DNA from: Bedellia somnulentella
Taxonomy: Eukaryota; Arthropoda; Insecta; Lepidoptera; Bedelliidae
NCBI GenBank assembly: GCA_963576735.1
Contig: OY755174.1
Location: 9,796,001 to 9,860,000 of the forward strand
Length of the DNA: 64,000 nucleotides
Direction of reading: 5' to 3'
In this document: positions 46,078 to 57,543 of the stretch, in pieces
Layout: every line of letters begins with the position of its first letter
Numbering within the stretch: the first letter of the stretch is position 1
Notes under the pieces: model-generated
What the model saw: only the letters and a program-made list of their open reading frames with translations
The model's database searches: none
What the model was told of the DNA's origin: nothing
Program-made: the position numbers and the translations under genes

Positions 46078-46540
46078 TCGATGGTGCAGAGTCCCCATAG
46101 TATTTATCAAGCTTAGTCTTGGTCTCGGTAATGGTTTTTTTACGCAAGAAATAATGCTTAATCACGAAATTCACAAAAGCACAAAAGCATACGAAATTCA
46201 CTTTTTTCCATTTTCTCCTCAAATTTGTGAGTAGTCTGATAAAAATAGCTGTCAAAAACAAACTAACTGACGCAGCAAGTTAAAATTTACATACATACAT
46301 CCATCCTGACGTCCCTCAGCAGGTACAAAGGGCCTTGAGTAGATTTCTCCATCTGGCTCGATCTTGGGCAGCGGCTGCGAGATCCTCCCACTTCATTCCT
46401 ACAACTTTTGCCTCATTCTCCACAGAAGTTAAAATTTAGACAGGAGTCAACTGACAGATGCCTGTTCACAGGAGCAGTGTTGCTGTTTCAGTAAAGAGGT
46501 CAGAAATTCAAAAAGTCACGGACTTATTGACCCGCCCTCG
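46078..46540 (-). mobile_element. mariner right-end fragment (duplicated)
   Basis: Second copy of 40657-41119: N-terminal transposase coding, the 136-bp LINE insert and the right terminal inverted repeat. The left end of the transposon is missing, so it could not be mobilised. Confidence 0.9.
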
Positions 46541-48778
46541 TATCAAAACAGATGACTATCAAGAAAATTACATAAATAAGCTTGAAGCAAAAAAAGCTTA
46601 CCATATATTATCACGGTGGTTGCATTAGGAACACTTTTAATGACTTCAACTGTTCAACTGTTAGCAAAATTAAATGAAATATAATATGCATTACATAAAA
46701 TCATTTTAACATTTACTATTAAAAACTAATCAATCAACAAAACATTTACTGATATAAAGCAAATTTGATTTAATACTTAATAATTTAATTTTAGTACTGA
46801 ACCTTTTTGTTGCTCTTGCGTTGTACCCTTTTCTTCTCTAACATTATTTGTAATTAATACCAAGGTTTGTCAGTTGGAAACGTTTATTTGACTGTAACGT
46901 TAGTATGACTATTGCGTTGTCGTACAAAGTTATTAGCTAAAACTTAAATAAAACGTCATATAGTTTAGACTTGCCGACGTTGCTATGACTAGTTTATTAC
47001 AACATATTCGTCGCACGACTAAATAGTTAAATTAAAGACGTCTATAGGACCTAGTTTTCATTTAATTACTATCATAAAACTTCTATCCAACTTTATGTCG
47101 TACAAATCATGACTTATTTGATGTTTTTGCTTGTTGAGTAACTACTATGAATATTTAATCTATACTATAATATCTATCTATCTATCTATTCTATAATAAG
47201 ACTGTAACGAGGTCAAAACTGTACATTAAAGAAAAAAAAAGAAAAAACGGTGGAATATGTTTTATTTTCGATACTGAAGCCAAATTTGCTATTTTTGAAA
47301 AAAAAATGTCTGTCTGTCTGTCTGTATGTCCGTCATCACGTTAATGCTACCGGACCGATCTTGATCAAATTTGGCATGAATGTAGGTTATACACCTGACC
47401 AACATATAGGACAACATAATTTATCCCGGATTTCGCAAGGGTTCCCACAGAAGCATAAAAAAACATAACTTATATGGTTCCCCATATTTACACGATTAAT
47501 TTTTTCATCGACCGACTTTATCGGACTCTTCATTAATAGTCTTTTTGGAAAAAATAAGGGTTTCATCCATTTTCATCAAAATAATTGTCCATTTAATTGT
47601 TTGTCAATAGTATGACTACTAGATATATAGGATATCACAAATTTGAGACTTACTCAAATGTCTGCGTGGCGCAGCGGTATACTGTTAGGTAAACACTAAG
47701 TACGAAAGACCCTGGGGCTTTTAAGGGATTTTTGGGCGATGTGGTTGGAGACCCATCACAACAACCTTTATTTCACTATCTTTTCCCGACGCAACTTCCA
47801 AAAGTGGCTGAGGAACTTCAAGTTCCTTAGCTCTGGCTACCCCTTCTACGGATTTATAGTCGTGAGTATATTTATGTATGTATTTAATTGTTTGTCAATA
47901 GTATGGCTACTAGATATATACCATATCACAAATTTGACATAATTACTAATGTATTTGTGGCGTAGCTGTATACCGATTGGTTAAATCTAAACTAACGGAT
48001 GACCCAGGTTCGAATCCCGGGTGATTAAAGTCTTTTTGAGACTGTTTTGCTTTTGTGTTAGGTTAGAATAATAGGATGCACTAATCCTTCTTTTTCACAT
48101 TCAACTATGCGAATATGTATGAATAAAGATAATTGAAAGTATATTGTATGAATTTTACGTATTCATTTGGTAGGTTTGAGAATAAGTTTATAGCTTTTTT
48201 TTTTAACAAATTTTCTCATAGATATATTATGTTTTACTTACGCATAAATAAATATTCTGTTTAAGCCTCAGATGCATAGTTTGTAAATAATAGTAAATAT
48301 CTCAATGTTAATTCAGTAACGCCATCTGTTGACCGATGATTGCAATCTCTCACACATCACCAACAGTCAGTGCAGCGGACAGCACCGGGTCGCCAAACTG
48401 CTATCCCTACTTACTAAAGATATTCTCATATTTGAACATATAGAACTTGGTACAAAATGGTTTGTTTCATGATTCGTATGAACAATTAAAAAGGTTTTTT
48501 GGAACTCATCCCCTAAGGGATTGTAGTATACAGATTTTTGATCTATAAATATACTGTATTAGAAATTTGAAACTTGATCTGATTGACTGATATAACCACT
48601 ACAAAAAGGAATTTATAAAATTCATCCATCAATCAATCATGACTATATACTAACGGCTATAAATCCCAAAAAAGGGTAGCCACAGCTTCAGAGATAGTAA
48701 TTCTCTATCCACTTTTGGAAGTTAAATAGGGAAAAGGTAGTCAAATGGGTCTCCAACTGCATCGCCCAACATATTATG

Positions 48779-48909
48779 TGTTAGGTGACCATAGATCAGT
48801 GTCGTTGCATAGCAACCTATTGATAGATCAGTTTACTGTAAAATAACTTTAATATATAAATGCCTTCAACTTGCATATCGTATTTTCCTTAACTTTAAAT
48901 TACTTAATA
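48779..48909 (+). repeat. Copia 5' LTR
   Basis: 131 bp, TGTTAGGTGACC to ACTTAATA. It contains ACTTTAATATATAAATGCC, where ATATATAAA is a possible TATA box for the genomic RNA. Confidence 0.85.
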
Positions 48910-48962
48910 TGGTAGCAGAGCGAATAAATAACAGTGATCAGTGATAAATAAAAGTATCAACG

Positions 48963-51900
48963 ATGCCGAAAACATCACTGCACATTGATCCACTTGGTCA
49001 AGAAAATTATGACACATGGGCTATGCAAGCCGAAGCTGTCTTGATAAAATCAAAACTTTGGAAATACGTTGAAACGCCCCTAGCTCAAGATGCATGTGCC
49101 GCAGATATCGAAGGAGACAAAATGTCAAGGTCTGAACTTATTTTGTTAATTGCTCCTTCTCAACTAAAAGACATAAAAAAATTGCACAACTGCTAAGGCT
49201 CTGTGGGATAAATTAAAAGAAATCCATGCAAGTAAAGGTCCCGCTCGTAAAGCTTCTCTCCTTAAGTCACTCATACTCACAAAACTTGAAGGAAGTGATG
49301 TACGTGCACATTTGAACAAGTTCATGGATACGGTTGACAAATTGGCAGAAATGGATGTCAACATTAATGCGGATCTATTGACAATACTGATGCTATATAG
49401 TTTATCCTCTGAATACGAAAACTTTCGTGTTGCCATCGAGTCACGCGACGTCTTGCCAAAACCTGACGAACTTAAAATTAAAATAATAGAAGAGAGCGAC
49501 GCTCGTCACCGCAACACTCAAAACGAGTACAACCCACAAACATATGGAGAAGAAAATGCACTCTACGCAACTTGTAAAATTTGTAAAAAGACTGGTAACA
49601 AAATCTTTCAGAAAAAGACGCACAAAATTTGTTCTAACTGTTGGAAGAATAACAAAACAAAATCTAAAACCAGATTAACTGATGGTTCTTCATCTTTACT
49701 ATATGCAGAAGAGTGTCATCTCATATCAAACAAACATGATGAAAACGATTGGGTACTTGACAGCGGCTGTACCTCTCACATAACACATCAATACGAATAC
49801 TTTGAAAACATGAAGACTATATCGAGGAAACTGAATTTCGCATCTGAAAACAACTCTACAGAAATCAAAGGAGAAGGCGAGTTACCATGACGAACAAATA
49901 TGGGAAAATTTATCTGGAAAATACTCTGTACGTACCCTCTCTATGCAAGAATTTACTAGACGTGCCGAAAATGACTGAACATGGAGCTTCCGTTACATTC
50001 AAAAATGACAAAGCTACTATACGCAACAAGAAAGGAGATATACTAATGACTGCAGTAAAGTCTGACAACAGTGGTCTCTTTTATGTCAAGTCACCAAAAA
50101 TAGAACGGAACTATGCAGCAACGCCTGATACTTCAAACATAAAACAAGGCTCCATACAAGACTGGCATAGGAAACTTGGACACATGAATGACAAAGATCT
50201 TCACATGGCACTCAACAATGAAACATTGATTGGCCTGAACTTCAACAAAAACGAGACTTTGTCAGACTGCGAGATCTGTATTGAAGCTAAAATGACTCGA
50301 GTACCAAGCCCTCCACAAAGAACAAATCCCAGAACTACCGAACGCCTGGAGATTGTCCACAGTGACGTATGTGGTCCATTCACTCCTAGTAATGGTAAAA
50401 ATCGATACTTTGTTACTTTCATTGACGATTACAGTAGATATTCAAGCGTCTACCTTATGAAAAATAAGTCAGAAGTACTAGAAAAATTTAAAGAATACAA
50501 AAATTAAATGGAAAAGTTTACGGGCAACAAAGTGAAACATTTACAATCGGATAACGGAACAGAATATATCAACGCCAACTTTGACGCTTATTTGAAGGAG
50601 CACGGGATCGCACGACGCCTATCAGCTCCCTATACCGCTCATCAAAATGGAATTGCAGAACGCAAAAATCGGACATTGGTGGAAAAGGCCAGAGCCATGC
50701 TTATAGACGCAAAGGCACCAATTTATCTATGGGCAGAAGCAATAAATACTGCAAACTATCTGTCAAATAGAAGCATAAACAGTGCAATTGACAATAAAAC
50801 ACCATTCGAGAAATGGGTCTTAAGAAAGCCCTGCGTTAATCACCTTCATCCATTCGGGTCCAAAGCATTTGTTCTAAGAAAAGACCCTAGACGTCGAAAA
50901 TTTGATTCGAAAGCAATCCCTGGCATGTTTGTTGGATACTCAAGCACCAGCAAAGCATTTAGAATATATGTTCCATCCAAACGTAAGAATTTCATATCGA
51001 AAGATGTAAGAGTAGTAAAAACGAATTTTTACTCAAGCCCTATTAACAACTTTGATGATTTTGCATATACTAAAAACACTGACTGTAACCCGGTATTAGA
51101 ACCGAAGAAAACTCATATTAACATTGATGAGATTAGCGATGCTCACATAGAACAAGACGACTCTAAATTCACTAAGAGAGAATCGAACATGGGATTTAGT
51201 GGATTTACCAAAAGGAAGAAAAGCACTACCATGCAAATGGGTTTATAAACTGAAAACAAATCCAGATGGCTCTATTGACAAATTTAAAGCTAGAGTAGTA
51301 GTAAAAGGTTATTCACAACAACAAGGCGTGGATTACGATAAGACGTTTAGTCCCGTTGCTCGACTTAGCACTATAAGAGCAGTCATAGCAATTGCAGTAA
51401 AAGAAAATTTGAAATTACGCCAGTTTGATGTATCAACAGCTTTCCTAAATGGAACAGTCCAGGAAGAAATATACGTCAAACAGCCCGAAGGTTTCCAAGA
51501 TGGAACTGGAAGAGTTTGTAAACTCAATCGTAGTCTTTACGGTTTGAAACAAGCTCCGCGATGTTGGAACTCCTGCATTGCCGATTTTCTGAAAAGCAAA
51601 GGCTTTCAACAAAGTGAAGCAGACCCTTGTCTGTACTTCAGAATAAGAGGAAAATCCAAAGTCTTGATTGGATTATACGTTGACGATGGACTCGTAGCGT
51701 CTAATACCACTGATGCTGGAGATGAGTTTATAGAAGAGCTCAAATCAAAATTTAAAATCACGACGAAAAATGCGTCCTATTTTTTGGGTATTGAGATAAA
51801 ACCTGAAAAAGGAAAAGTAACTCTTTGCCAACGAGCTTACCTACAAAAGGTTCTAGAAAGGTTTGGAATGACACACTGCAAACCGGCACAAACGCCGATA

Positions 51901-52619
51901 GCGAAAGAAATATTGAAAATCCAGAATCCGATCTCAATACTGTTTTCCCATACAGACAGGCTGTTGGAGCTATAACTTATTTAGCAGTGGGCACGAGGCC
52001 CGACATAGCTTATGCTGTAAGCAAAGCATCAAGAAATCTTGAGACTCCAACTACACAAGACATTGCTTTGATCAAACGGATACTCCGTTATTTAAAAGGA
52101 ACCGCAGACAAAGGTCTTGTGTATAGACATACGATGGATTCACCTAGCAACTTAATATGTTACTCGGACTCTGACTTCGCTGGAGACGAACCAACTGCTA
52201 GATCAACTTCTGGTATGGTATGCATACTCTCTGGAGCAGCTATCACATGGAGAAGTCAACGACAAACAATTGTATCATTGTCTTCAACAGAAGCTGAAAT
52301 TATCGCCGCCAGTGAAACCGCACAAGAAATAATGTGGCTGAACACCTTACTTAAGGGTATAGTAGACTTGAAGAAGCCAGTGCTGTTCCTTGACAATGAG
52401 TCCGCTATAAAGCTGTCACACAACCCAAAGTATGAGTACCACAAGCGTACCAAACACATAAGGGTTAAACACCTGTTCGTGCGAGAATGTGTTGCTAATG
52501 GAGACCTGCAAGTGCGACAAGTAACATCAACTCGCCAACTGGCAGACATGCTGACGAAGCCTTTATTTGGACCAAGGCTGCTAGATCAATCACAAAGAAT
52601 TGGCTTGAAGAAGACCTAA
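48963..52619 (+). pseudogene. Copia gag-pol polyprotein, broken
   Basis: Order gag, protease, integrase, reverse transcriptase and RNase H, which defines Copia. Gag starts MPKTSLHIDPLGQENYDTW; a worn zinc knuckle (CKICKKTGNKIFQ, His replaced by Asn) precedes protease WVLDSGCTSHIT. Integrase has the HHCC region (WHRKLGHMN, CEICIEAK) and Asp/Asp/Glu in VHSDVCGPF, SDNGTEY and HQNGIAERKNRT. The polymerase has QFDVSTAFLNG and the YVDD site in GLYVDDGLVAS; RNase H has CYSDSDFAGD and SLSSTEAEIIAASE. Breaks: frameshifts near 49184, 49886, 51180 and 51910 and an in-frame TAA at 50505-50507. Start chosen at the first ATG after the primer site. Confidence 0.9.
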
Positions 52620-52640
52620 ATTCTTTTAAAAGTTCGAGGG

Positions 52641-52771
52641 TGTTAAGTGACCATAGATCAGTGTCGTTGCATAGCAACCTATTGATAGATCAGTTTACTG
52701 TAAAATAACTTTAATATATAAATGCCTTCAACTTGCATATCGTATTTTCCTTAACTTTAAATTACTTAATA
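52641..52771 (+). repeat. Copia 3' LTR
   Basis: Differs from the 5' LTR only at the sixth base (A in place of G). It is followed by the target duplication TTATG. Confidence 0.9.
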
Positions 52772-52864
52772 TTATGTATGTATAAATTTTTGATACTTTA
52801 CCTCTTCTTAAACTATGAAAAATATTTGTGGAAGTATTGTCGAAGTATGTTGGAGTTTCCTACT

Positions 52865-52990
52865 GATTCAACTAGATGGCGCTAAATATAAAAAAAAAAA
52901 CAGAAGTTGTGATAGTGTTTAGGTGTTTTGGATGCAAAGCGGATGCAAAAAATGTAGTCCACGCGGACGAAGTCGCGGGCAAAAAGCTAG
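52865..52990 (+). mobile_element. Helitron 3' end
   Basis: Contains AACAGAAGTTGTGATAGTG, GTCCACGCGGACGAAGTCGC and GGGCAAAAAGCTAG followed by T. The GC hairpin and CTAG terminus fit a Helitron 3' end. It is a likely partner of the 5' part at 47159. Confidence 0.65.
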
Positions 52991-53004
52991 TTAGAACTAT
53001 TATG

Positions 53005-53468
53005 AATCAATCGCCTCGGGTTCGTATCTAGGGTGATTCTAGCTTTTTGTGATTTTTTATTTTTATTTTGTTAGCTTAGAATCGCAATATATATAAATAA
53101 TAGCAAGCACTATCCCTTCAGTTCAGCGATTAACTATCCACCATAAACCATCCCCATATTCCCGAGCAATCGCTACAAGCTCTCCCACTATCACCAACGG
53201 TCAGCACAACCGGGCCGCCGCCGCAGCACCACACTACTATTCGTATCTGTACTTACTAAAGATATTCTGATTTCTGAACATAGGTTGGTACAAAATGGTT
53301 TGTTTCATGATTGTTATGAAAAATTATAAAGGAAATTTTTGGAACTCAACCCCTAAGGGGTTGATATAGCAAATGAAAGTTAATATAGAGATTTTTGACA
53401 TTTTTGTATCTAGAAATATAAAACTTGGTGCGATTGAATTTATGAAATTCATCTATCAATCATATATA
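53005..53468 (+). repeat. Segment A', old paralogue of segment A
   Basis: Aligns in order with 42580-43220: GGGTTCGTATCTAGGGTGAT (worn B box), CCAACGGTCAGCACAACCGG, TACAAAATGGTTTGTTTCAT and GGAACTCAACCCCTAAGGGG. It ends TCTATCAATCATATATA where the THAP-encoding transposon begins. Confidence 0.65.
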
Positions 53469-53752
53469 CCTTTGACTATGAACACTATAGACAGAGCGAT
53501 GTTACGTCATCCATTTTAAAAAGAGAAGCCCTTATTTAAGTTCTTATATGTTAAAAAGAGACACAAATCTTTATTGTCATCTCTATCGCGTAACCCGTTT
53601 TGTTGATGTCACACTTTTAAATTGTGACAAACAAAGCGTCGACTTGTGAGCGATTTTGGTTTTCTTTTGATTTTGAGAAAGAGTTTATTCATTTGTATGT
53701 TGTTATTGTGACAAAAGAGACTCCATTAGTTAAGTTATTATTTAGTTAGGTA

Positions 53753-54320
53753 TGGTTGGGTGTAGCGTGCTTGGCTGCGGAAGCCACAGCGAAAAACACA
53801 TCGAAGGATTGACTTTCCACAAGTGAGTGAGTTTTTTAATGTTTTTCTACAGATAAATACATAATAAATACATTGCGCGATCAGAAAATAAGTGATTCAA
53901 ATGTTAATTACGTTGAACTAGATTACTAGCATTTTCTTTAGTTATTTTGAGCAATTTTTTAATAGTATAACCTAAAAATATGCAGTATCTCAGTATTGCC
54001 ATAATTCACGTTTTCATCCTACCCTGTCGTTAGGGTAAAATTTTCAAATTAGTAAACTGATGTTAATGAGTGACTATATTATGAATTTCGTCGCGCTATA
54101 GCGACCGCTGAATGATTTCCAATTGTTATCTACGGAATTAGTAAGTAATAAATTTGTTATATTTATTTAATTTCTTCGTATTCATTACAGTTTTCCTAAA
54201 GACCCGAATCTACGAGAAAAATGGATTGCGGCCACTGGAAGATGCAATTGGAAATCAACCAAAGTTTTGAGGCATACTATAAAATTGAAAGGCACCTCGT
54301 TTTTGTCCAAAGACTAAGCT
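53753..54320 (+). pseudogene. THAP zinc-finger N-terminus of a transposase, two exons
   Basis: Exon 1 (53753-53822) starts MVGCSVLGCGSHSEKHIEG and ends TFH plus two bases at donor GTGAGT. Exon 2 begins at 54191 after TTCATTACAG and restores the frame with FPKDPNLREKWIAATGRCNW. Together these give the first half of a THAP domain: Cys-x4-Cys, FHxFP and the conserved Trp. The final Cys and His with the AVPTIF-like end are not seen; after KSTKVLRH the frame runs to a stop at about 54316. The domain is therefore truncated. Intron length is about 368 bp. Confidence 0.7.
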
Positions 54321-54368
54321 CTGGCTCAAATGGTCGCAGTTGTTTTGAAATAGAATTTAGGTAAAAGA

Positions 54369-54524
54369 ATATTTTCGACATTAAACGACCACATCAGAGA
54401 GCAAAATCCGTTCGAAAACCACCTTGTGCTGTTAATAAAGGCTATAACTTTAAAAAATGTGACTGAAATAGACGAATGCATTCGAAATTTTCACACGAAA
54501 CTGATTTTGTTTAAAGGTCAATAG
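54369..54524 (+). pseudogene. C-terminal coding end of the THAP transposase (putative)
   Basis: A 51-codon frame reads IFSTLNDHIREQNPFENHLV then LLIKAITLKN and ends LILFKGQ-stop at 54522-54524, with AATAAA at 54535-54540. It has normal protein-like composition and sits where a transposase C-terminus and poly(A) signal are expected. I cannot match it to a named family from memory. Confidence 0.45.
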
Positions 54525-55050
54525 TAAATAATGCAATAAAACTCATGTACAAAATAGTGCTGTCTTTTATTTTTCAAAATACAAACATAGACCCCACTAT
54601 ACCCATGATGACCCGTATGATATTTACATAACTTGCACTTATGGAACAGCTGTTTTTTTTTTGTCCAGTAACAAAGTTAGTCCCGTACAAAAATTTATTC
54701 GTAATCATGGGAAGATTCATCCCTGATAGTTAGTACAATGCTTTAGATTTCACGGTGTATTAAACATCAGTATAAATGGTAAAATTAAACAAAAGATTGT
54801 ATAATACTAGGAGCAAGTATTTATAATTATATGATTGCAGGAAATAATATAGTAAACAGTAAACCTTTAATTAAACAATAAATTGACGTAATCAATTTTA
54901 AATTAAAAAGTAGCTTTTAGAATGGTGATTATAGTATTTTGGGGTAATTGTTTTCTAGTGATAGCAATATTACAGGGAAAAATATTGCTATCTAAAAGAA
55001 GTACTCTCCCGTAGCATTATGACTCTGTCTATAGTGTTTATAGTCAAAGG

Positions 55051-55140
55051 TATATACTAACGGCCATAAACTCCATAAATAGCTAACTTCAGAAATAGTA
55101 ATACTTCATCCACATCAGGAAATAGATTGGGGAAACATAC
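55051..55140 (+). repeat. (TATG)n-tailed repeat, first part of a split copy
   Basis: TATATACTAACGGCCATAAACTCC to GAAATAGATTGGGGAAA. It corresponds to copy 13 at 43226 and continues at 55614-55715 (GGTCACCAACTGCATCGCCC) after an intervening insertion of about 470 bp. Confidence 0.65.
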
Positions 55141-55360
55141 ATTGAATTGAACAATCTTTTATCGTTTCTCGTCTCAGATTCCGCAAATCATTACGTACGA
55201 TACAACTGTCTGCAATACGTGGTGAAACGGTAAAAAATATATGGGTTTCTTAAAAATAGAACAGGAAAAAGTATATGCAAACCTTTATTCATCTTACCTA
55301 TTCTTAATACCATGGACAAAATGATATATATACTAGAGTTTGGATTATGACTATGAAAAC
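55141..55360 (-). repeat. 220-bp dispersed repeat, inverted copy of 10999-11219
   Basis: Reverse complement of the block at 10999-11219 with about five to six differences. It sits inside a split repeat next to a full (TATG)n-tailed repeat. Confidence 0.8.
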
Positions 55361-55610
55361 ATACATACATCCATACATATACTCACGGCTATAAATCCCT
55401 AGAAGGGGTAGCCAGAGCTAAGGAATTAAAAATTCCTCAGCCACTTTTGGAAAGTTAAGTGGGGAAAAGATGGCAAAATAAAGATTGTTGGTGATGGGTC
55501 CCCAACCGCATCGCCCAAAAATCCCTTAGAAGCCCCAATACCGTTAGGCTTCTTATTTACACCCACCGGCAGAAATGGGGTAGTGTTATTCTAAGCCGAC
55601 ACTACACAGC
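55361..55610 (+). repeat. (TATG)n-tailed repeat, copy 14
   Basis: Full-length copy from ATACATACATCCATACATAT to GCCGACACTACACAGC. Close to consensus. Confidence 0.85.
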
Positions 55611-55799
55611 TATTGGGAAAGATAGTTAAATAAAGGTTGTTAGTGATAGGTCACCAACTGCATCGCCCAACAAACACTTAAAAAGCCTCAATGTCTTTTA
55701 TGTCCTTTACAACGCCCTAGAGAACATAAATATAGAAATATAGAAGTTGAGATATTGTTTCGGTATTTTTCATAGTGTTTGTATGAAATGGGTTTAAAG

Positions 55800-56603
55800 G
55801 GTCTAGCAGGCTAAGGAAGGAGCAGTGGCCACTGTTCTTTGACTGGTCGTAAGCAATATGTAGAAATCAGTAATGAGGGTCTAGAAAGATCAGATTTAAC
55901 CTCTTTAGTACGAGGCTGTCCTCAAGGCGCAATACTGAGTCCTTTATTTTATACACCGCTGACCTTATCAAAAGGATATCGAATTGCAAAATTCATTTAT
56001 ACGCAGATGATACCATTATATGATTCAATTATACCATCCGTTCCAACCGCGACATGTAAAACAAGCTGTTTGGAAGACAAACGAGGATCTAAAAATTATT
56101 TCTGCTTGGTCAGACGAAAATGCATTGGTTTTAAATCCGCAAAAATCTAAATTTCTAGTTTTAGGAACAAAAATCAACGAGATTCTATAGTAGAGCAGCG
56201 CCCGCAAATACAAATAAATGATGAGAACATAGAAAGAGTCCTGGTAGCTAGGAATCTTGGCCTCATGATTGACTGTGATCTACGATTCGAACCAAACCTG
56301 CAGCTTAAGATAAGAAACGCCTTCTATCGATTGAAAGTTATGTACACTATTAGAAACTTCCTGACAGAAAAACTCCGGATACTTGTGACTGAAAGTCTTG
56401 TAATGTCATTGTTTAATTTTGGTGACGTATTATATGACCCAAGACTGTTTGCCAAAACAGAACGCGCTATTCAACGGGTTCAAAATGCTTGCGTGCGATT
56501 TTGTTTTGGAATTCCCAGACGGAATTTTATAACACCTACTCTCAATGACAAGTGCTCCCTGAAGATGTCTTCACGCCGAAAACTGCACTTGGCTAATGTA
56601 GTA
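55800..56603 (+). pseudogene. LINE reverse transcriptase, C-terminal half, interrupted by BEL/Pao
   Basis: The plus strand encodes TGRKQYVEIS and RGCPQGAILSPLF, the reverse transcriptase region before the catalytic box; the catalytic box itself is ruined. It continues with a C-terminal domain (ERAIQRVQNACVRFCFG, then RKLHLANVV) typical of CR1/jockey-type LINEs. At 56604 the frame is cut by an LTR start. The text resumes at 61117. The element is 5'-truncated and carries several frameshifts. Confidence 0.75.
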
Positions 56604-56775
56604 TGTTCGCGCCAGATATGTACACGCGGCTTTAGCATTCTATTTAGTCTGCGATTGGTAGATTTGATTTTGATTGCCAGTTGAGTTGAGATAAAAATAA
56701 CTCTTGACTTGCACTTTTGATTTTAAAATTAGCGTATTGAAAATTGTAATTGATTTGTATAATTTTGAGTATTAT
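56604..56775 (+). repeat. LTR head in plus orientation, inverted to 57532
   Basis: TGTTCGCGCCAGATATGTAC onward, matching the reverse complement of the sequence descending from 57532 with few differences for about 170 bp. Weaker similarity continues (GAATGCATTCAGATCT, ACCACTTGGAAGAACTAG). It starts exactly where the LINE frame is broken. Confidence 0.75.
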
Positions 56776-57031
56776 TGATCCCAGACTGAATGCATTCAGA
56801 TCTCCACAAAATTTTGAAAATAGCCAGCAAACCACTTGGAAGAACTAGAACACCTCACCAGTTCCAGCCTAATGATCAGAGTTTCCTCATTTCACTGATT
56901 TGAAGCTAAAAGGAAACTTGATTGATGTGCTGCCGGCCAGTGTAGCGGTAAGCCTTCCATCACTGAAGAACCAACATCACTTGGAATAACACAGAACAAC
57001 AATATGTTCGTGTTTTCTCTGCTACCAACAA

Positions 57032-57532
57032 TGTTCATATAGGAACATTGTAATTAAAATAAGTGTGACTATTTGGACTCACCTGCTACTGAAAGGTGAG
57101 TTGCTCAGTCCTTTGTTTTTCCAAGTGGTTTTATTCTTCTGTATTTTGTTTAGATATGAATGCATTCAATCTATAGGGAATCTTTCCTTCCTTGTTTCCT
57201 TTCGTCTTCTACAATTCCTGCTTAGACCGCGTGCACCGGTGACCGCACACAATGGTGTCCAGGTTCACTTCCACGGACGATATAACTTCTATATGAACAC
57301 AATTACGCCGATTCACAATATATACTATCAAAGTATGCTGCTTCTATTTGTATCACAATACTCAAAATTATACAAATCAATTACAATTTTCAATACGCCT
57401 ATTCCAAAATCAAAAGTGCAAGTCAAGAGTTATTTTTATCTCAACTCAACTGGCAATCAAAATCAAATCTACCAATCGCAGACTAAATAGAATGCTAAAG
57501 CCGCGAGTACATATCTGGCGCGAACATACCCC
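57032..57532 (-). repeat. BEL/Pao LTR (3' LTR of the gag-pol remnant)
   Basis: On the minus strand it runs from TGTTCGCGCCAGATATGTAC to ATATGAACA, about 501 bp with matching TGTT/AACA ends. Unexpectedly it is followed by a primer-site-like TGGTAGCAGAG (57027 downwards), as if a second internal region began there. Confidence 0.65.
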
Positions 57533-57543
57533 GCCCCGGGCCG

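Larger units (their letters stand above)
46078..51498 (+). repeat. 5,421-bp tandem duplication, copy 2
   Basis: Exact second copy of 40657-46077. It starts with the mariner right end (46078-46540), followed by the Helitron-like part, segment A and Copia, and runs on into the remainder of the Copia element. Confidence 0.95.
48779..52771 (+). mobile_element. Copia LTR retrotransposon, structurally complete
   Basis: Total length 3,993 bp with TTATG target duplications at 48774-48778 and 52772-52776. LTRs are 131 bp and differ at one position (TGTTAGG and TGTTAAG). The primer-binding site TGGTAGCAGAG is at 48910; a purine-rich stretch AGTTCGAGGG precedes the 3' LTR. One gag-pol region fills the interior. 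The size is at the low end for Copia elements. It is non-autonomous because of the frame breaks described under gag-pol. Confidence 0.9.
53469..55050 (+). mobile_element. DNA transposon encoding a THAP domain, internally deleted
   Basis: Terminal inverted repeats of 28 bp (53469-53496 and 55023-55050) begin CCTTTGACTAT and end ACTATAGACAGAG, with one mismatch. TATATA flanks both sides. The paralogous site at 43217-43222 reads ACTATATACTAACGG without the element, so the boundaries and the TATATA target duplication are supported independently. Inside are a two-exon THAP start and a C-terminal coding end with an AATAAA signal. THAP-type DNA binding is typical of P-element and related transposases. 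Length is 1,582 bp, and the catalytic middle is missing. Confidence 0.75.

Noticed and set aside
57065..57490. 141-codon open frame on the plus strand
   Set aside because: It is the antisense strand of the BEL/Pao LTR; no domain is seen.
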